Source: Campylobacter volucris (GTDB lineage Bacteria; Campylobacterota; Campylobacteria; Campylobacterales; Campylobacteraceae). Taken from it: a stretch of 64,000 nt of DNA. This document shows, in pieces, positions 1 to 9,200 of the stretch (its first letter is position 1; every line of letters starts with the position of its first letter). A program made the position numbers and the translations under genes. Where the stretch lies: NCBI RefSeq assembly GCF_008245045.1, contig NZ_CP043428.1, forward strand, positions 1,460,918 to 1,524,917, given 5' to 3'. The notes under the pieces were generated by a model. It saw nothing but the letters and a program-made list of their open reading frames with translations. It was not told the origin of the DNA and did not search any database.

Positions 1-470
1 GGAAAGTAAATATCAATATCTTAGATCATGTTCATGTTGATTATTATGGTAGTGCAACTCCTTTAAATCAAGTAGCAACAGTCTTAGCAACAGATGCTTC
101 AACCATAAGCATAACCCCATGGGAAAAAACCATGCTAAAAACAATAGAAAGCGCAATTGCTGCTGCAAATATAGGGGTAAATCCAAATAATGATGGAGAG
201 AGTGTAAAATTATTCTTTCCACCTATGACAAGAGAACAAAGAGAAGAAAATGCTAAAAGCGCAAAAGCCATGGGAGAGAAAGCAAAAGTAGCTATAAGAA
301 ATATCAGAAAAGATGCAAACGATGGTATTAAAAAACTTGAAAAAGATAAAGCCGTTTCTGAAGATGAAGCAAAAAAAGCTTACGATGAAGTTCAAAAACT
401 AACCGATAACTACACGGCTAAAATCGATGAATTAGTAAAAAATAAAGAAGCAGAACTTTTAAAGGTCTAA
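1..470 (+). CDS. frr: Ribosome recycling factor, 3' part (5' end outside window)
   Basis: The reading frame is open from base 3, and the start lies upstream of the window. About 155 C-terminal residues are visible, so roughly 30 are missing compared with the usual 185. The residues [20 protein letters not shown] and [10 protein letters not shown] followed by [15 protein letters not shown] are the conserved core of RRF. RRF acts with EF-G to split post-termination 70S ribosomes. The C-terminal third is the charged helical arm of the three-helix bundle. An ATG at 132 is internal and is not the real start. The next gene, pyrE, begins one base after the stop, so the two are probably co-transcribed, as in other Campylobacter. 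Confidence 0.97.
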   Translation, partial: KVNINILDHVHVDYYGSATPLNQVATVLATDASTISITPWEKTMLKTIESAIAAANIGVNPNNDGESVKLFFPPMTREQREENAKSAKAMGEKAKVAIRNIRKDANDGIKKLEKDKAVSEDEAKKAYDEVQKLTDNYTAKIDELVKNKEAELLKV

Positions 471-471
471 G

Positions 472-1080
472 ATGAATTTAGAACAAATTTACAAAGATTG
501 TGGTGCTTATCTGCAAGGGCATTTTTTACTAAGCTCAGGTAAGCATTCTGAATTTTATCTTCAAAGTGCTAAAGTTTTAGAAAATCCAAAACTTGCTGGA
601 AAATTATGCAATGAATTAGCTAAAATCATTGCAAGTTATAACATTACTTTTGATAGTATTTGCTCTCCTGCTCTTGGTGGAATTTTAGCAGGATATGAGC
701 TTGCAAGAGCTTGTGATAAACGCTTTATATTTACCGAACGCGTAGAAGGTATAATGACTCTTAGACGCGGATTTGAAGTAAAACAAGGTGAAAAATTTAT
801 AATTTGCGAAGATATTATAACCACAGGTGGTTCCGCATTAGAAAGTGCTAAGATTATTGAAAGTTTAGGTGGAAAAGTTGTCGGCTTTGCAGCGTTAGCA
901 AATCGTGGATTTTGTTCTGTTAAAAATTTAAATAACCCTAGAAAAGAAAATGCTAAATTACCTGAAGATTTGCCTCTTTTTGCACTAGGAAATTTTGAAT
1001 TTGAAATTTATGAAAGCAATAATTGCCCATTATGTATAAATGGAAGCAAAGCTATTAAACCAGGTAGTCGTGGTAATTAA
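472..1080 (+). CDS. pyrE: Orotate phosphoribosyltransferase
   Basis: This 202-residue protein carries the PRPP-binding signature [10 protein letters not shown] at residues 113-122, preceded by the usual two hydrophobic residues, and a conserved [11 protein letters not shown] segment near the N-terminus. It converts orotate plus PRPP to OMP in cytosolic pyrimidine synthesis. It has the longer bacterial OPRTase layout, with a C-terminal CPLC-containing tail ([17 protein letters not shown]) seen in epsilonproteobacterial PyrE. It lies between frr and an RDD gene, and its TAA stop overlaps the ATG of the next gene (TAATG), which implies translational coupling. Confidence 0.96.
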   Translation: MNLEQIYKDCGAYLQGHFLLSSGKHSEFYLQSAKVLENPKLAGKLCNELAKIIASYNITFDSICSPALGGILAGYELARACDKRFIFTERVEGIMTLRRGFEVKQGEKFIICEDIITTGGSALESAKIIESLGGKVVGFAALANRGFCSVKNLNNPRKENAKLPEDLPLFALGNFEFEIYESNNCPLCINGSKAIKPGSRGN

Positions 1081-1499
1081 TGAAAGCAAAGGCAAAAATA
1101 GCCTCTCGTTTTTTAAGGTTTAAGGCTTTTTTAATAGACATGTTTTTGCTTTATGTGCCTATTTTATATTTATTTTATTTTGCTTTAGGCTCAAAAGAAG
1201 CTTTTTTAAATAATCAATTTATCATATTTTTATGTCCTTTGCTTTTTGGATTTTTACAAGCTTTATTTTTAACAAAATCAGCTCAAAGCCCTGGATTAAA
1301 AGCTTATGATTTATATTTAATCAATATAAAAACTGGAAAAAAGTTGAATTTTTTCCAAATTATTTTTAGATATATTATATTTATAGTCAGCTTTGGCTTG
1401 CTTATAGGCTTTATAGTAAGTTTTTTAAGAAAAGACACACTCACTTTGCATGATGTATTAAGTCAAAGCACTATTGTCGTAAAGGTAAAAAATGAATAG
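1080..1499 (+). CDS. RDD family inner-membrane protein
   Basis: A 139-residue membrane protein with three to four hydrophobic segments (about residues 18-38, 44-66 and 98-118). The N-terminal SRFLRFKAFLIDMFLLYVP fits the RDD-family opening (Arg, then a helix carrying Asp), and SPGLKAYDLYLIN is a typical RDD mid-motif. The role of most RDD proteins is unknown; some have been proposed to carry ions. It starts on the pyrE stop and overlaps nrdB by 8 bases, so it belongs to the same transcript. The family call is good; the function is unassigned. Confidence 0.85.
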   Translation: MKAKAKIASRFLRFKAFLIDMFLLYVPILYLFYFALGSKEAFLNNQFIIFLCPLLFGFLQALFLTKSAQSPGLKAYDLYLINIKTGKKLNFFQIIFRYIIFIVSFGLLIGFIVSFLRKDTLTLHDVLSQSTIVVKVKNE

Positions 1500-2514
1500 A
1501 AAAAGAATCTACAATCCAAAATCAAACGAAACATTAAATGATAGAAAAGTGTTTAATGGTAATCCTCATGGAATTTTAAATTTCACCAAAGCAAAATACA
1601 CTTGGGCTTTAAAACTTTGGGATTTGATGGAAGCAAACACTTGGTTTCCAAAAGAAGTTGATACCACTAAAGATGCATTAGATTATCGCTGTAATCTTAC
1701 CTTAGCAGAAAAAAGAATGTATGATCTTGTATGGTCTCAGCTTATTTCCATGGATAGCTTTCAAACTAATAATCTAGCAGATAATATCAATCCTTACATC
1801 ACTGCGCCTGAAATCAACGCGGTTTTAGCAAGACAAGCATACGAAGAAGCCAATCACTCAAAATCTTATGCAGTAATGGTTGAAGCAATCTGTGAAAACA
1901 CTGATTTAATCTATGAAATGGAAAAACATGATGAAACTTTAAGAGAAAAAAATGATTTCATTTCAAGCATTTATGAAGAATTAGCAGGTGAAGTAGATGA
2001 TAATAAACTTTTACTAGCTATGGTAGCAAACCAAATTTTAGAAGGAGTGTATTTTTATAGTGGCTTTACAGCTATTTATGCGCTAGCTCGTGCAGGAAAA
2101 ATGCTAGGCTCAGCTCAAATGATACGATTTATTCAAAGAGATGAAATTACTCATTTATTATTATTTCAACATATGATTAATTCAACTCGCAAAGAAAGAC
2201 CAGATTTATTTAATGATACTAATATCAATAAAATTTATGATATGTTTAAAAAAGCAGGAGAGCTTGAAATAAAATGGGGTAAATACATCACTCAAAACCA
2301 AATCATGGGATTTACTGATGATATTATAGAAGAATATATCCATTATCTTGTAGATCAAAGATTAATTGCTATCAACCTTGATAAGATTTATAACGCTAAA
2401 CATCCTATAAAATGGGTGGATGATTTTTCTAAATTTAATGATCAAAAAAGCAATTTCTTCGAAAGCAAAGTAACCAACTACTCTAAAGGTAGTTTAAGTT
2501 TTGATGACTTTTAG
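1492..2514 (+). CDS. nrdB: Class Ia ribonucleotide reductase, beta subunit
   Basis: 340 residues. The diiron/tyrosyl-radical site is readable: Asp88 in SMDSF, Glu119 and His122 in YEEANHSKSY with the likely radical Tyr126, Glu184 in NQILEG, and Glu218 and His221 in QRDEITHLL. The C-terminal SLSFDDF is the acidic/aromatic tail that docks to NrdA. The enzyme makes dNTPs under oxygen-containing conditions. It is the last gene of the frr-pyrE-RDD-nrdB run; nrdA is not in the window. Confidence 0.97.
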   Translation: MNRKRIYNPKSNETLNDRKVFNGNPHGILNFTKAKYTWALKLWDLMEANTWFPKEVDTTKDALDYRCNLTLAEKRMYDLVWSQLISMDSFQTNNLADNINPYITAPEINAVLARQAYEEANHSKSYAVMVEAICENTDLIYEMEKHDETLREKNDFISSIYEELAGEVDDNKLLLAMVANQILEGVYFYSGFTAIYALARAGKMLGSAQMIRFIQRDEITHLLLFQHMINSTRKERPDLFNDTNINKIYDMFKKAGELEIKWGKYITQNQIMGFTDDIIEEYIHYLVDQRLIAINLDKIYNAKHPIKWVDDFSKFNDQKSNFFESKVTNYSKGSLSFDDF

Positions 2515-2629
2515 TCTCAAAGCTTAAACTATACAAATTAAATTTTAGTTATTTTTTTATTAGTATTTCATATTTATTCAACTTTTTGATATACAATCGC
2601 TGATTTTAATTATTTTTCTAGGAGATATT

Positions 2630-2797
2630 ATGGAGTTTTTAGAACTTTTATTAATTCTAATTGCCATAATCTTAATGATAGTAAAACCAGAAAAAGAAAA
2701 ATTGGCTTTTTCTATACTTATAGTATCATGGGGTATTATGGTATTTGACTATTTAGGTCGTAAATCAGGCGCAATTTTGGGCTTAATGAATCTATAA
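2630..2797 (+). CDS. dba: Dba, small membrane partner of DsbI
   Basis: A short gene of 55 residues with a strong ribosome site (AGGAG at 2620-2624) ahead of ATG 2630. The product is almost entirely hydrophobic: one segment at residues 4-18, a KPEKEK loop, then a second segment at 25-40 ending in DYLGRKSG. Size, topology and position 10 bases upstream of dsbI match Dba of Campylobacter jejuni, which is co-transcribed with dsbI and affects its production. Identification rests on position and general character, since the sequence is too short for firm family motifs. A TGATATACAAT stretch (about 2587-2597) could be an extended -10 promoter. Confidence 0.85.
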   Translation: MEFLELLLILIAIILMIVKPEKEKLAFSILIVSWGIMVFDYLGRKSGAILGLMNL

Positions 2798-2807
2798 GGC
2801 GGGTAAA

Positions 2808-4325
2808 ATGTGTGATATTAATAAAACTAAATTCTTTTATTTTTTAATGTGTTTAGCAGGATTTTTAATCATATTATTGCCTGTTGGGATTGCGAATTTA
2901 ATTTTTGGTTATATTCTTGCTGATAGTCCTTGTACTTCTTGTTGGGGTCAAAGAGAATCTATGATTTTCATAGGTGTTGCAGCTTTATTTATAGTGCGTT
3001 ATGGTATAAAAGGTAAATTTTTAGCCTTTATGTTGATTGCAACTGCATTTGGTTTATGGCAATCATTTAATCATATTAGTTGGCATGCTCATCGTGATCT
3101 TGATCAAGGCTTTGGATTGCCTATTTTTGGATTACATACTTATTTTTGGGTTGAAGTAGTATTTTGGGCTGTTGTTTTAGTATTAGGTGTGATTTTTGCA
3201 TTTGCTCCAAAATTTGGATCTTTTGAGAAAGAAATCAATGGAGAAAAATTCAGAAAACTTACAAAATTTAATTTAGTTGCAATGTCTATTGTAGCGTTTA
3301 TTGTGGCTTCAAATGTATTTCAAGCTTTCGTAAGCACAGGACCAGTTCCATATAGCGGTCAAGGAGATCCTGTTAGATTTAGTCTTAATCCAAAATATAT
3401 CATTTGGGATGACTCAGGATGGAGTAAAAGTTGGAAAAGTGTTTCTTTCCTAGGAAAACGCGATGTTAAAGATCCTGATTTTGCATTTGCTCCAGCTAAT
3501 GAAAAACTTGGAATCACTTTTGATAATAATATTAGTAATTCTCCATTTGTAAATATTGATGAAAATTTAAAAATCATCAATGAAACCAAATTAAGCGTTA
3601 GCAAACCTTTAAATACACTTGATTATATCAACAATGAATATGTAGCTAGTTCAAAATACGATGTATATTTTTTAGATGATAATTTTAATATTAAAGAAGA
3701 ATTTATTTTAGATCCATATTTTTCAGCTACTATAACCCCAATTATTGGAATCATTCCATATCTAGAAAATAAATACATCTTAATGGGGTCAAACAAAACA
3801 TTTTTAAGATTTGCTAAAAATCCAAATGCTGATGATGCTTTACAATATGCTGATTTTGTAAAAGGTTCAGATAAATTTGAAGGTCAAGGCAAAGATTTGG
3901 GTCGTGGAAGAATTGATACAGTTAGAGCTAAATTTAATCATATAGCTAGTATAACAACAGATGATAATTACATATACACAGCAACAGTTCCAAATAACAA
4001 AGATGCAAAAACATTTGTAATTTCTAAAATTTCGCTAACAGATAGAGTTCTTTCAGCAGAATTTACTCCAAAAGCAAAATTAAAAGATAAAGCTAGTTTG
4101 GGCGATCTTTATATTACTTCCATGGCTTATAAAAATGGCAAACTTCATGCAATGAGTAAAAAATACAATACTATTGCTGTAATTGATCTTGATAAAGAAG
4201 AAGTAGTTAAAACTTTATCTTTCCCAGAAAACATCACTAACGCAAGAAGTTTATTTTTTAAAGATGGTAAAATACACATTTTATCTTATCAAGATAACAC
4301 AAACATCCTTTATACACTAGATTAA
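2808..4325 (+). CDS. dsbI: DsbI, DsbB-like thiol oxidase with beta-propeller domain
   Basis: 505 residues. The N-terminal half is a DsbB-type membrane domain with about five hydrophobic segments and a periplasmic CxxC (SPCTSCWGQ, Cys42/Cys45). The C-terminal ~300 residues are periplasmic, rich in repeated strand/turn units (for example LDEEVVKTL-like blocks near the end), and fit the beta-propeller domain known for DsbI. It reoxidises a periplasmic DsbA-like partner and passes electrons to quinone. It follows dba by 10 bases and ends at a strong hairpin. In C. jejuni the dba-dsbI pair responds to iron through Fur; I see no convincing Fur box here. Confidence 0.95.
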   Translation: MCDINKTKFFYFLMCLAGFLIILLPVGIANLIFGYILADSPCTSCWGQRESMIFIGVAALFIVRYGIKGKFLAFMLIATAFGLWQSFNHISWHAHRDLDQGFGLPIFGLHTYFWVEVVFWAVVLVLGVIFAFAPKFGSFEKEINGEKFRKLTKFNLVAMSIVAFIVASNVFQAFVSTGPVPYSGQGDPVRFSLNPKYIIWDDSGWSKSWKSVSFLGKRDVKDPDFAFAPANEKLGITFDNNISNSPFVNIDENLKIINETKLSVSKPLNTLDYINNEYVASSKYDVYFLDDNFNIKEEFILDPYFSATITPIIGIIPYLENKYILMGSNKTFLRFAKNPNADDALQYADFVKGSDKFEGQGKDLGRGRIDTVRAKFNHIASITTDDNYIYTATVPNNKDAKTFVISKISLTDRVLSAEFTPKAKLKDKASLGDLYITSMAYKNGKLHAMSKKYNTIAVIDLDKEEVVKTLSFPENITNARSLFFKDGKIHILSYQDNTNILYTLD

Positions 4326-4353
4326 TTCTTAAGGCTTTATGGCCTTAAGAATT
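4324..4353 (+). terminator. Hairpin terminator after dsbI
   Basis: A perfect 12-bp inverted repeat (4324-4335 with 4342-4353, loop TTTATG) begins within the dsbI stop codon. The downstream T-run is weak, so it may act as a terminator or as a transcript-stabilising hairpin. Confidence 0.7.
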
Positions 4354-4409
4354 TAAGCTTTATAAATAAAAACTAAGATAAAATAACGCTTTTATTTAAG
4401 GGGTTGTTA

Positions 4410-5042
4410 TTGAATCATATATTTGAACAAAAACAATGCCAAACTATGGCAGAAGAAATCAAAAAAAACACTTTTATCAATGAAGAATTATTTAAGGCAT
4501 TTTGCTCTACACCTAGAGAAATTTTTTCTCCATTAAAAACCCATGCTTATAGACTTGATGCGCTTCCTTTGATGGGAAATCAATGGATTAGCTCTCCATT
4601 AACTGTGGCAAAAATGACTATGGCTTTAGATTTTAAAAATGCTGATAGTGTATTAGAAATAGGCTGTGGAAGTGGTTATCAAGCTGCGATTTTAAGCAAG
4701 CTTATACGAAGAGTTTTTACTATAGAACGCATAGAAAAATTAGCAACTAGTGCTATAGAAAAATTTAAAAAATTAAATTATCAAAATATACATGTAAAAT
4801 TTGATGATGGGCAAAACGGATGGAAAAATTATGCTCCTTATGATAGAATTTTACTTTCTGCTTATATAGAACATATTCCAGATATTTTATTTGATCAGCT
4901 TGAAGATGGTGGGATTTTGGTTGCTCCATTACTTATAGGAAACCAACAATTTATCACGAAATTTATAAAAAAAAATGGTGAGATTAACAAAGAAATTTTG
5001 GAAGAATGTTTATTTGTACCTATTAAAGATGGCAAAGAGTAA
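4410..5042 (+). CDS. pcm: Protein-L-isoaspartate O-methyltransferase
   Basis: 210 residues from the TTG at 4410, which has AAGGGG at a normal distance; an in-frame TTG six bases upstream lies too close to that ribosome site. The SAM-binding motif I is VLEIGCGSGYQ (about residues 81-91), preceded by the Pcm-type substrate region (PLMGNQWISSPLTVAKM, where most members have a ...ISQP... variant). It methylates isoaspartyl residues in aged proteins for repair. It stands alone between the dsbI terminator and a pseudogene on the opposite strand. Confidence 0.9.
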   Translation: MNHIFEQKQCQTMAEEIKKNTFINEELFKAFCSTPREIFSPLKTHAYRLDALPLMGNQWISSPLTVAKMTMALDFKNADSVLEIGCGSGYQAAILSKLIRRVFTIERIEKLATSAIEKFKKLNYQNIHVKFDDGQNGWKNYAPYDRILLSAYIEHIPDILFDQLEDGGILVAPLLIGNQQFITKFIKKNGEINKEILEECLFVPIKDGKE

Positions 5043-5510
5043 TTAAAGTTTCATTTTTAAAGCAACAAAAATATTTATCTGTGCATCCATCTCTTGTATA
5101 AATCCAAATTTTTATAAAAATAATACGCTTATTTGTTATCTTTATTTACTTTAACAAATTTCAAATCACATTCATTTAAAGCTTTAGACATCAAAGCAAA
5201 AATAGTACCTTGATTAAAATATTGAGGTTTTAAAAACAACATTTCGATTTTTTTCTCATCAAATGCCAAAAAACCTATCATCTTATCATCAATATAACAA
5301 ACTAAATATTTTAAATTAAAAAATATTTGAGAATCTAAAAGTTCTTTTTTTTATAATTTCTTTATCTTTTTTAGATAAAAAATGATGAGAATGCTCGATA
5401 CCATCTTCCCATATAAGTATCAATTGACTTTTAATTTGATTTGTAATTTTTTCAATATATTTAATATCAATATAATTATTTTTTAATATAAGCTTTCCGT
5501 ATGATATATT
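5043..5510 (-). pseudogene. Decayed GNAT-family N-acetyltransferase
   Basis: No intact gene is left, but the minus strand spells a whole GNAT protein once four lesions are bridged. From the N-terminus: YIIRKAYIK, then an extra base in an A-run (plus-strand T-run 5479-5484), NYIDIKYIEKI through KDKEIIKK, an extra base in an A8 tract (5345-5352), ELLDSQIFFNLKY and IDDKMIGFLAFDEKKIEMLFL, the acetyl-CoA motif PQYFNQGTIFALMSKAL, VNKDNK, an in-frame TAA at 5129-5131, FYK, a lost base at 5109-5113, and KFGFIQEMDAQINIFVALKM with its natural stop at 5043. The start codon also appears lost (TAT where ATG is expected). The family call comes from the motif A glycine region and the FYKxFGF motif. Confidence 0.85.
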
Positions 5511-5541
5511 TTCCTATAATTATAACAAAAAAGGAGATATG

Positions 5542-6282
5542 ATGAAAATTAAAATTTTATTTATAAGTGCTTTGCTAACTAGTATACTTTTTGCTTATGA
5601 ATCCATTCCACAAAATGCTTCTCATGGAAATTTTACCGATAAAGACAAATGGAAAAATTTAGATAAAAATTGGGTATATTGTGAAAGTGGATTCAACCAA
5701 GATTTTATAAATCTTGACACTAAAAATGCTATCAATAAAAATCATTCTTTAGAGTTTAATTATCTTGATGATTCTTTTGGACTAATTAATGATGGCTATA
5801 CTATAAAAATGCATTTTGCTAGCAATGGAAGTAATATTGCGTTAGATGGAATAAATTATAATTTATCTCATTTTCATTTTCATAGTCCTTCGAAAATTTC
5901 TTTAAATAAACAATCTTATCCTTTAGAAATTCATTTTAGTCATGTCAGCCAAAAAGGTGATATAGTAGTAATAGCTGTATTTTTTCAAGAGGGTGAAGAA
6001 AATCAATTTTTAAAAAAAATCACTCGTGCTTTTCCTAAAAAAGAAGGTGATAAGCTTTATGTACAAGGTTTAAATGCAAAAAAATTACTACCAAATAATA
6101 CCAATTCTTTTTATATATTCAAAAATAAACTCAATCAACCTTGCAATCAAGAAATCACTTGGGTAGTATTAAAAGAAAATTTAAAAGCTTCCAAAGAACA
6201 AATTCAAACCATAAAATCTTTAATGGGCAAAAATGAAAATCTAAAAATTCAAAATATTAAAAAAATAGAAGAAAACAATTAA
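5542..6282 (+). CDS. Periplasmic alpha-type carbonic anhydrase
   Basis: 246 residues from ATG 5542; the ATG at 5539 lies only two bases from the AAGGAG site. An N-terminal signal peptide (about 19 residues ending LFA) directs export. The three zinc histidines are His112 and His114 in SHFHFHSPS and His131 in LEIHFSH. The enzyme interconverts CO2 and bicarbonate, which in Campylobacter supports growth at variable CO2 and pH. The usual Glu after HSPS is Lys here (HSPSK). It ends at a bidirectional hairpin shared with the next, convergent gene. Confidence 0.93.
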   Translation: MKIKILFISALLTSILFAYESIPQNASHGNFTDKDKWKNLDKNWVYCESGFNQDFINLDTKNAINKNHSLEFNYLDDSFGLINDGYTIKMHFASNGSNIALDGINYNLSHFHFHSPSKISLNKQSYPLEIHFSHVSQKGDIVVIAVFFQEGEENQFLKKITRAFPKKEGDKLYVQGLNAKKLLPNNTNSFYIFKNKLNQPCNQEITWVVLKENLKASKEQIQTIKSLMGKNENLKIQNIKKIEENN

Positions 6283-6305
6283 ACAAGTTTTACTTGTTTA
6301 ATTGT
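6275..6305. terminator. Bidirectional hairpin between convergent genes
   Basis: Perfect 13-bp stem (6275-6287 with 6293-6305, loop TTTTA) spanning the stop codons of the carbonic anhydrase and the opposite-strand membrane protein. It should terminate transcription in both directions. Confidence 0.8.
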
Positions 6306-6930
6306 CTAAAAGTGTTTGAATTTTTTCCAAATTAACTCTAAAAAGTTTAAAATTCAACTCACTAGATATTTTTAAATCTGCAAAAAAAGGATTTTTTAAA
6401 CATGCTATAAGTAAAAAGTCATCTTTTTTTAATATTTTTTGTATAGAAAATTCTTTATCTTTAACTTTTTCAAAAATATCATTTGTCACTTGTATGTCTT
6501 GTTTTAAATTCTTACTACAAAGCAAAATACCACAAAAGAAATTTCCAAATTCATCTTTAAATTTCACATCATATAAAGTAAAATTTTTAAAAACAAAAGA
6601 ATTTTGAGAATGATAATTTTTTAAAGTAAAATCAAAGCCAATTTTTTCAAAATATTCTTGTTTAAAGCCTTGTTTATCAAAACTAGCATTGTTTTGTTTT
6701 AAAAATTCTTCACACATTTTAAACACAAGTTCATTACGACCCCACATGAGTTTTTTTCCTAAAATTCTAAAAAACAAAACTCCAGCCAAACTTGCTCCAA
6801 ACAAAGCAATAATCAAATCTTTGCTAAATTGAAATATCAAAAAAAATACAACCAAAGCTTCAGCAAATGCTAAAATTTGCAAAGCTTTGAGTCTTTTGTT
6901 TAAGGCTATTCGTATAGCTTCAAAGTCCAT
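6298..6930 (-). CDS. Hypothetical membrane protein downstream of typA
   Basis: 210 residues. Two adjacent hydrophobic segments (about 16-35 and 38-57) are followed by a ~150-residue soluble, probably cytoplasmic, domain with alternating charged and aromatic strands (for example YDVKFKDEFGNFFCGILLCS). The layout resembles DUF3137-type proteins, but I cannot confirm that by eye. Its ATG overlaps the typA stop (TAATG), so it is translated from the typA message. C. jejuni has an unnamed gene at the same place. Function unknown. Confidence 0.8.
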   Translation of the reverse strand: MDFEAIRIALNKRLKALQILAFAEALVVFFLIFQFSKDLIIALFGASLAGVLFFRILGKKLMWGRNELVFKMCEEFLKQNNASFDKQGFKQEYFEKIGFDFTLKNYHSQNSFVFKNFTLYDVKFKDEFGNFFCGILLCSKNLKQDIQVTNDIFEKVKDKEFSIQKILKKDDFLLIACLKNPFFADLKISSELNFKLFRVNLEKIQTLLDN

Positions 6931-8750
6931 TAAGACTTAGCCTTTTCCATTCTTTTTCTTTGAGTTGGATCAAGATATCTTTTTCTAACCCTTATATTTT
7001 GAGGTGTAACTTCTACTAATTCATCTTCTTCTATCCACTCTAATGCTCTTTCAAGGCTTAATTTTCTAGGTGGAACTAATTTTATAGCATCATCGCTTCC
7101 ACTTGCTCTAACATTGGTTAGATTTTTACCTTTGATAGGATTTACATCTAAATCATTTGGACGAGAATGCTCACCTATAATCATACCCGTATATACTTTT
7201 GTTTGAGGCTCTATAAACAATACTCCTCTATCTTGAAGATTAAATAAAGAATATCCCAAAGCTACTCCATTTTCCATAGATACTAAAGCGCCGTTATTTC
7301 TTTTTTCAACTGCCCCGCTAAATGGACGAAATTCTAAAAAGCTATGATTCATCACACCTTCGCCTTTAGTATCTGTTAAAAATTGCGATCTAAAGCCTAT
7401 AAGCCCACGCGCTGGAATTTCAAATTCTAATCTTGTTTGACCATCTCCTGTTGGAGTCATAGTTTTCATTTCAGCTTTTCTTTTTCCAAGTTTTTCTATC
7501 ACAACTCCTGTAAAATCATCAGGCACATCAATTACCAAATGTTCAAATGGTTCAGTTTTAACCCCATCTTCAACTTTTACTATAACTTCAGGTCTTCCCA
7601 TACAAAATTCAAAGCCTTCTCTACGCATATTTTCAGCCAAAATGGTTATTTGAAGTTCTCCTCTACCACTTACTTTAAATTTACCTTCACCTGTGCTTTC
7701 ATATTTCATAGCTATATTTGTTTTCATTTCAGCTTCTAAGCGTTCTGCTATTTTATTTGATGTTACATGTTTTCCTTCTGTTCCTGCTAGTGGTCCATCA
7801 TTTACTGAAAAAACTATGCTTAATGTAGGCTCTTCTATATGTAAAGGATCAAGTGGTAAGATGTTGTTTGGATCACATACACTATCTCCTACATCTAAAG
7901 CTTCAAAACCAGCTATGGCTACTATATCTCCACAATATGCTTCATCTATATCCATTTTTTCTAAGCCCATAAAACCTATAAGTTTTGAAACCCTTCCATT
8001 TACTTTTGTTCCATCAGCTTTTGCTAAAGTAACGCTTTCATTTTTCTTTACTTTTCCATTAAAAATTCTAGCAATTCCTATTTTTCCTACGAAATTATCA
8101 TATCCTAAAGTAAAAACTTGAAGTTGTAAAGGATTATCTACGCTTCCACTTGGTGCTGGAACGCGTTCTAATATAGTTTTAAATAATGGCTCCATATTAT
8201 TGTTATCATCTTCTAAATTTAATTTTGCATAACCATTTTTAGCAGCTGCATACACCACAGCAAAGTCAAGCTGTTCATCGTTTGCTTCTAAAGCTACAAA
8301 AAGATCAAAAATTTCATTAATCACGCGTTCTGGATCTGCTGCTGGTTTGTCTATTTTATTGATAACTACTATTGGTTTAAGTCCTAAAGATAAAGCCTTT
8401 TTGACTACAAATTTAGTTTGAGGCATTACTCCTTCTTGAGCATCAACTAAAAGTAAAACTCCATCTACCATTTTTAAAACACGCTCTACTTCACCACCAA
8501 AATCAGCATGGCCTGGAGTATCTATGATATTTATTTTAGTACCTTTATAATCTATAGCCGTATTTTTAGAAAGTATGGTTATACCTCTTTCTTTTTCTAT
8601 ATCATTGCTATCCATTACGCGTTCGGCTATTTGTTCGCGTTCGCTAAAAGTTCCTGATTGTTTTAAAAGTTCATCCACCATAGTAGTTTTACCATGATCA
8701 ACATGCGCTATAACTGCTATATTTCTTATGTTATCCAAATTATTCTCCAA
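6930..8750 (-). CDS. typA: TypA/BipA translational GTPase
   Basis: 606 residues, full length for the family. The G1 motif AHVDHGKT is at residues 15-22, switch-region RGITI and DTPGH follow, and NKIDKP is the G4 motif. EF-G-like domains III and V and the TypA-specific C-terminal region (ending [12 protein letters not shown]) are present. It is a ribosome-associated GTPase linked to 50S assembly and stress or cold growth. It is transcribed divergently from the flagellar cluster, with about 110 bases between the two starts. Confidence 0.97.
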   Translation of the reverse strand: MENNLDNIRNIAVIAHVDHGKTTMVDELLKQSGTFSEREQIAERVMDSNDIEKERGITILSKNTAIDYKGTKINIIDTPGHADFGGEVERVLKMVDGVLLLVDAQEGVMPQTKFVVKKALSLGLKPIVVINKIDKPAADPERVINEIFDLFVALEANDEQLDFAVVYAAAKNGYAKLNLEDDNNNMEPLFKTILERVPAPSGSVDNPLQLQVFTLGYDNFVGKIGIARIFNGKVKKNESVTLAKADGTKVNGRVSKLIGFMGLEKMDIDEAYCGDIVAIAGFEALDVGDSVCDPNNILPLDPLHIEEPTLSIVFSVNDGPLAGTEGKHVTSNKIAERLEAEMKTNIAMKYESTGEGKFKVSGRGELQITILAENMRREGFEFCMGRPEVIVKVEDGVKTEPFEHLVIDVPDDFTGVVIEKLGKRKAEMKTMTPTGDGQTRLEFEIPARGLIGFRSQFLTDTKGEGVMNHSFLEFRPFSGAVEKRNNGALVSMENGVALGYSLFNLQDRGVLFIEPQTKVYTGMIIGEHSRPNDLDVNPIKGKNLTNVRASGSDDAIKLVPPRKLSLERALEWIEEDELVEVTPQNIRVRKRYLDPTQRKRMEKAKS

Positions 8751-8809
8751 AACTTAAATTTAAAATAAGATTATATATAAAAAATACTTAAAAATTAAAT
8801 CTAAAAAAT

Positions 8810-8826
8810 TGGAACACTTATTGCTT
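8810..8826 (+). promoter_or_regulatory. Sigma-54 promoter of the hook cluster
   Basis: TTGGAACACTTATTGCTTTT contains GG at 8811-8812 and GC at 8823-8824, exactly ten bases apart, with the TTGC element expected for RpoN promoters in Campylobacter. It sits 36 bases upstream of the first gene of the cluster. Activation by the FlgSR system is inferred from the genus. Confidence 0.85.
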
Positions 8827-8861
8827 TTAGTATGGTAGTTATTATTTTTAAGGAGAAAAAT

Positions 8862-9197
8862 ATGTCAAACTTAGATACTCAAATCTTAAACACTAATTTA
8901 GAAAAACAAGGAACTTCAGTTTTAAATAGTGTATATTTTATGGAACTTTTAAATTATTTAGAAGTTATAAAATCAGAAGAAAAAGAATTAAATTATGCAA
9001 AACTATCAGGTCAAATGAGTGAAATTTTAGATGATGCTCACAATGAAAATGCTATTTTAAATGCTAAAAATATAGAAGAATTATTAGTTGTATTTAAAAA
9101 TTTCAATCTTTCGCATGAAAATCTTAAAGTTGATTGCGTAATGCAATTGCAAAATTTATTCCCAAATTTAGCAAAGAGTAATTTTATTATAGGTTAA
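8862..9197 (+). CDS. Small FliK-domain-like protein upstream of fliK
   Basis: 111 residues from ATG 8862, which has AAGGAG in front; an upstream in-frame start at 8832 has none and would extend into the promoter. There is no signal peptide or membrane segment. Residues 25-108 align without any gap to residues 92-175 of FliK encoded next door: about 28 of 84 positions are identical by hand, including LEV, KNI-ELL and FPNL. It is therefore a stand-alone copy of an internal FliK domain. It corresponds by position to C. jejuni Cj0040, whose function is unknown to me. It is first in a sigma-54 transcript and ends three bases before fliK. Confidence 0.88.
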   Translation: MSNLDTQILNTNLEKQGTSVLNSVYFMELLNYLEVIKSEEKELNYAKLSGQMSEILDDAHNENAILNAKNIEELLVVFKNFNLSHENLKVDCVMQLQNLFPNLAKSNFIIG

Positions 9198-9200
9198 TTT

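Noticed and set aside
5345..5352. A8 tract as a phase-variable switch
   Set aside because: The same gene has three other inactivating lesions, so changing this tract alone would not restore a protein; phase-variable loci in Campylobacter usually use poly-G, and I saw no long poly-G tract in the window.
7437..8121. Plus-strand open frames of 100 and 142 codons inside typA
   Set aside because: They are antisense to a fully conserved gene, with no ribosome site and a biased composition typical of shadow frames.
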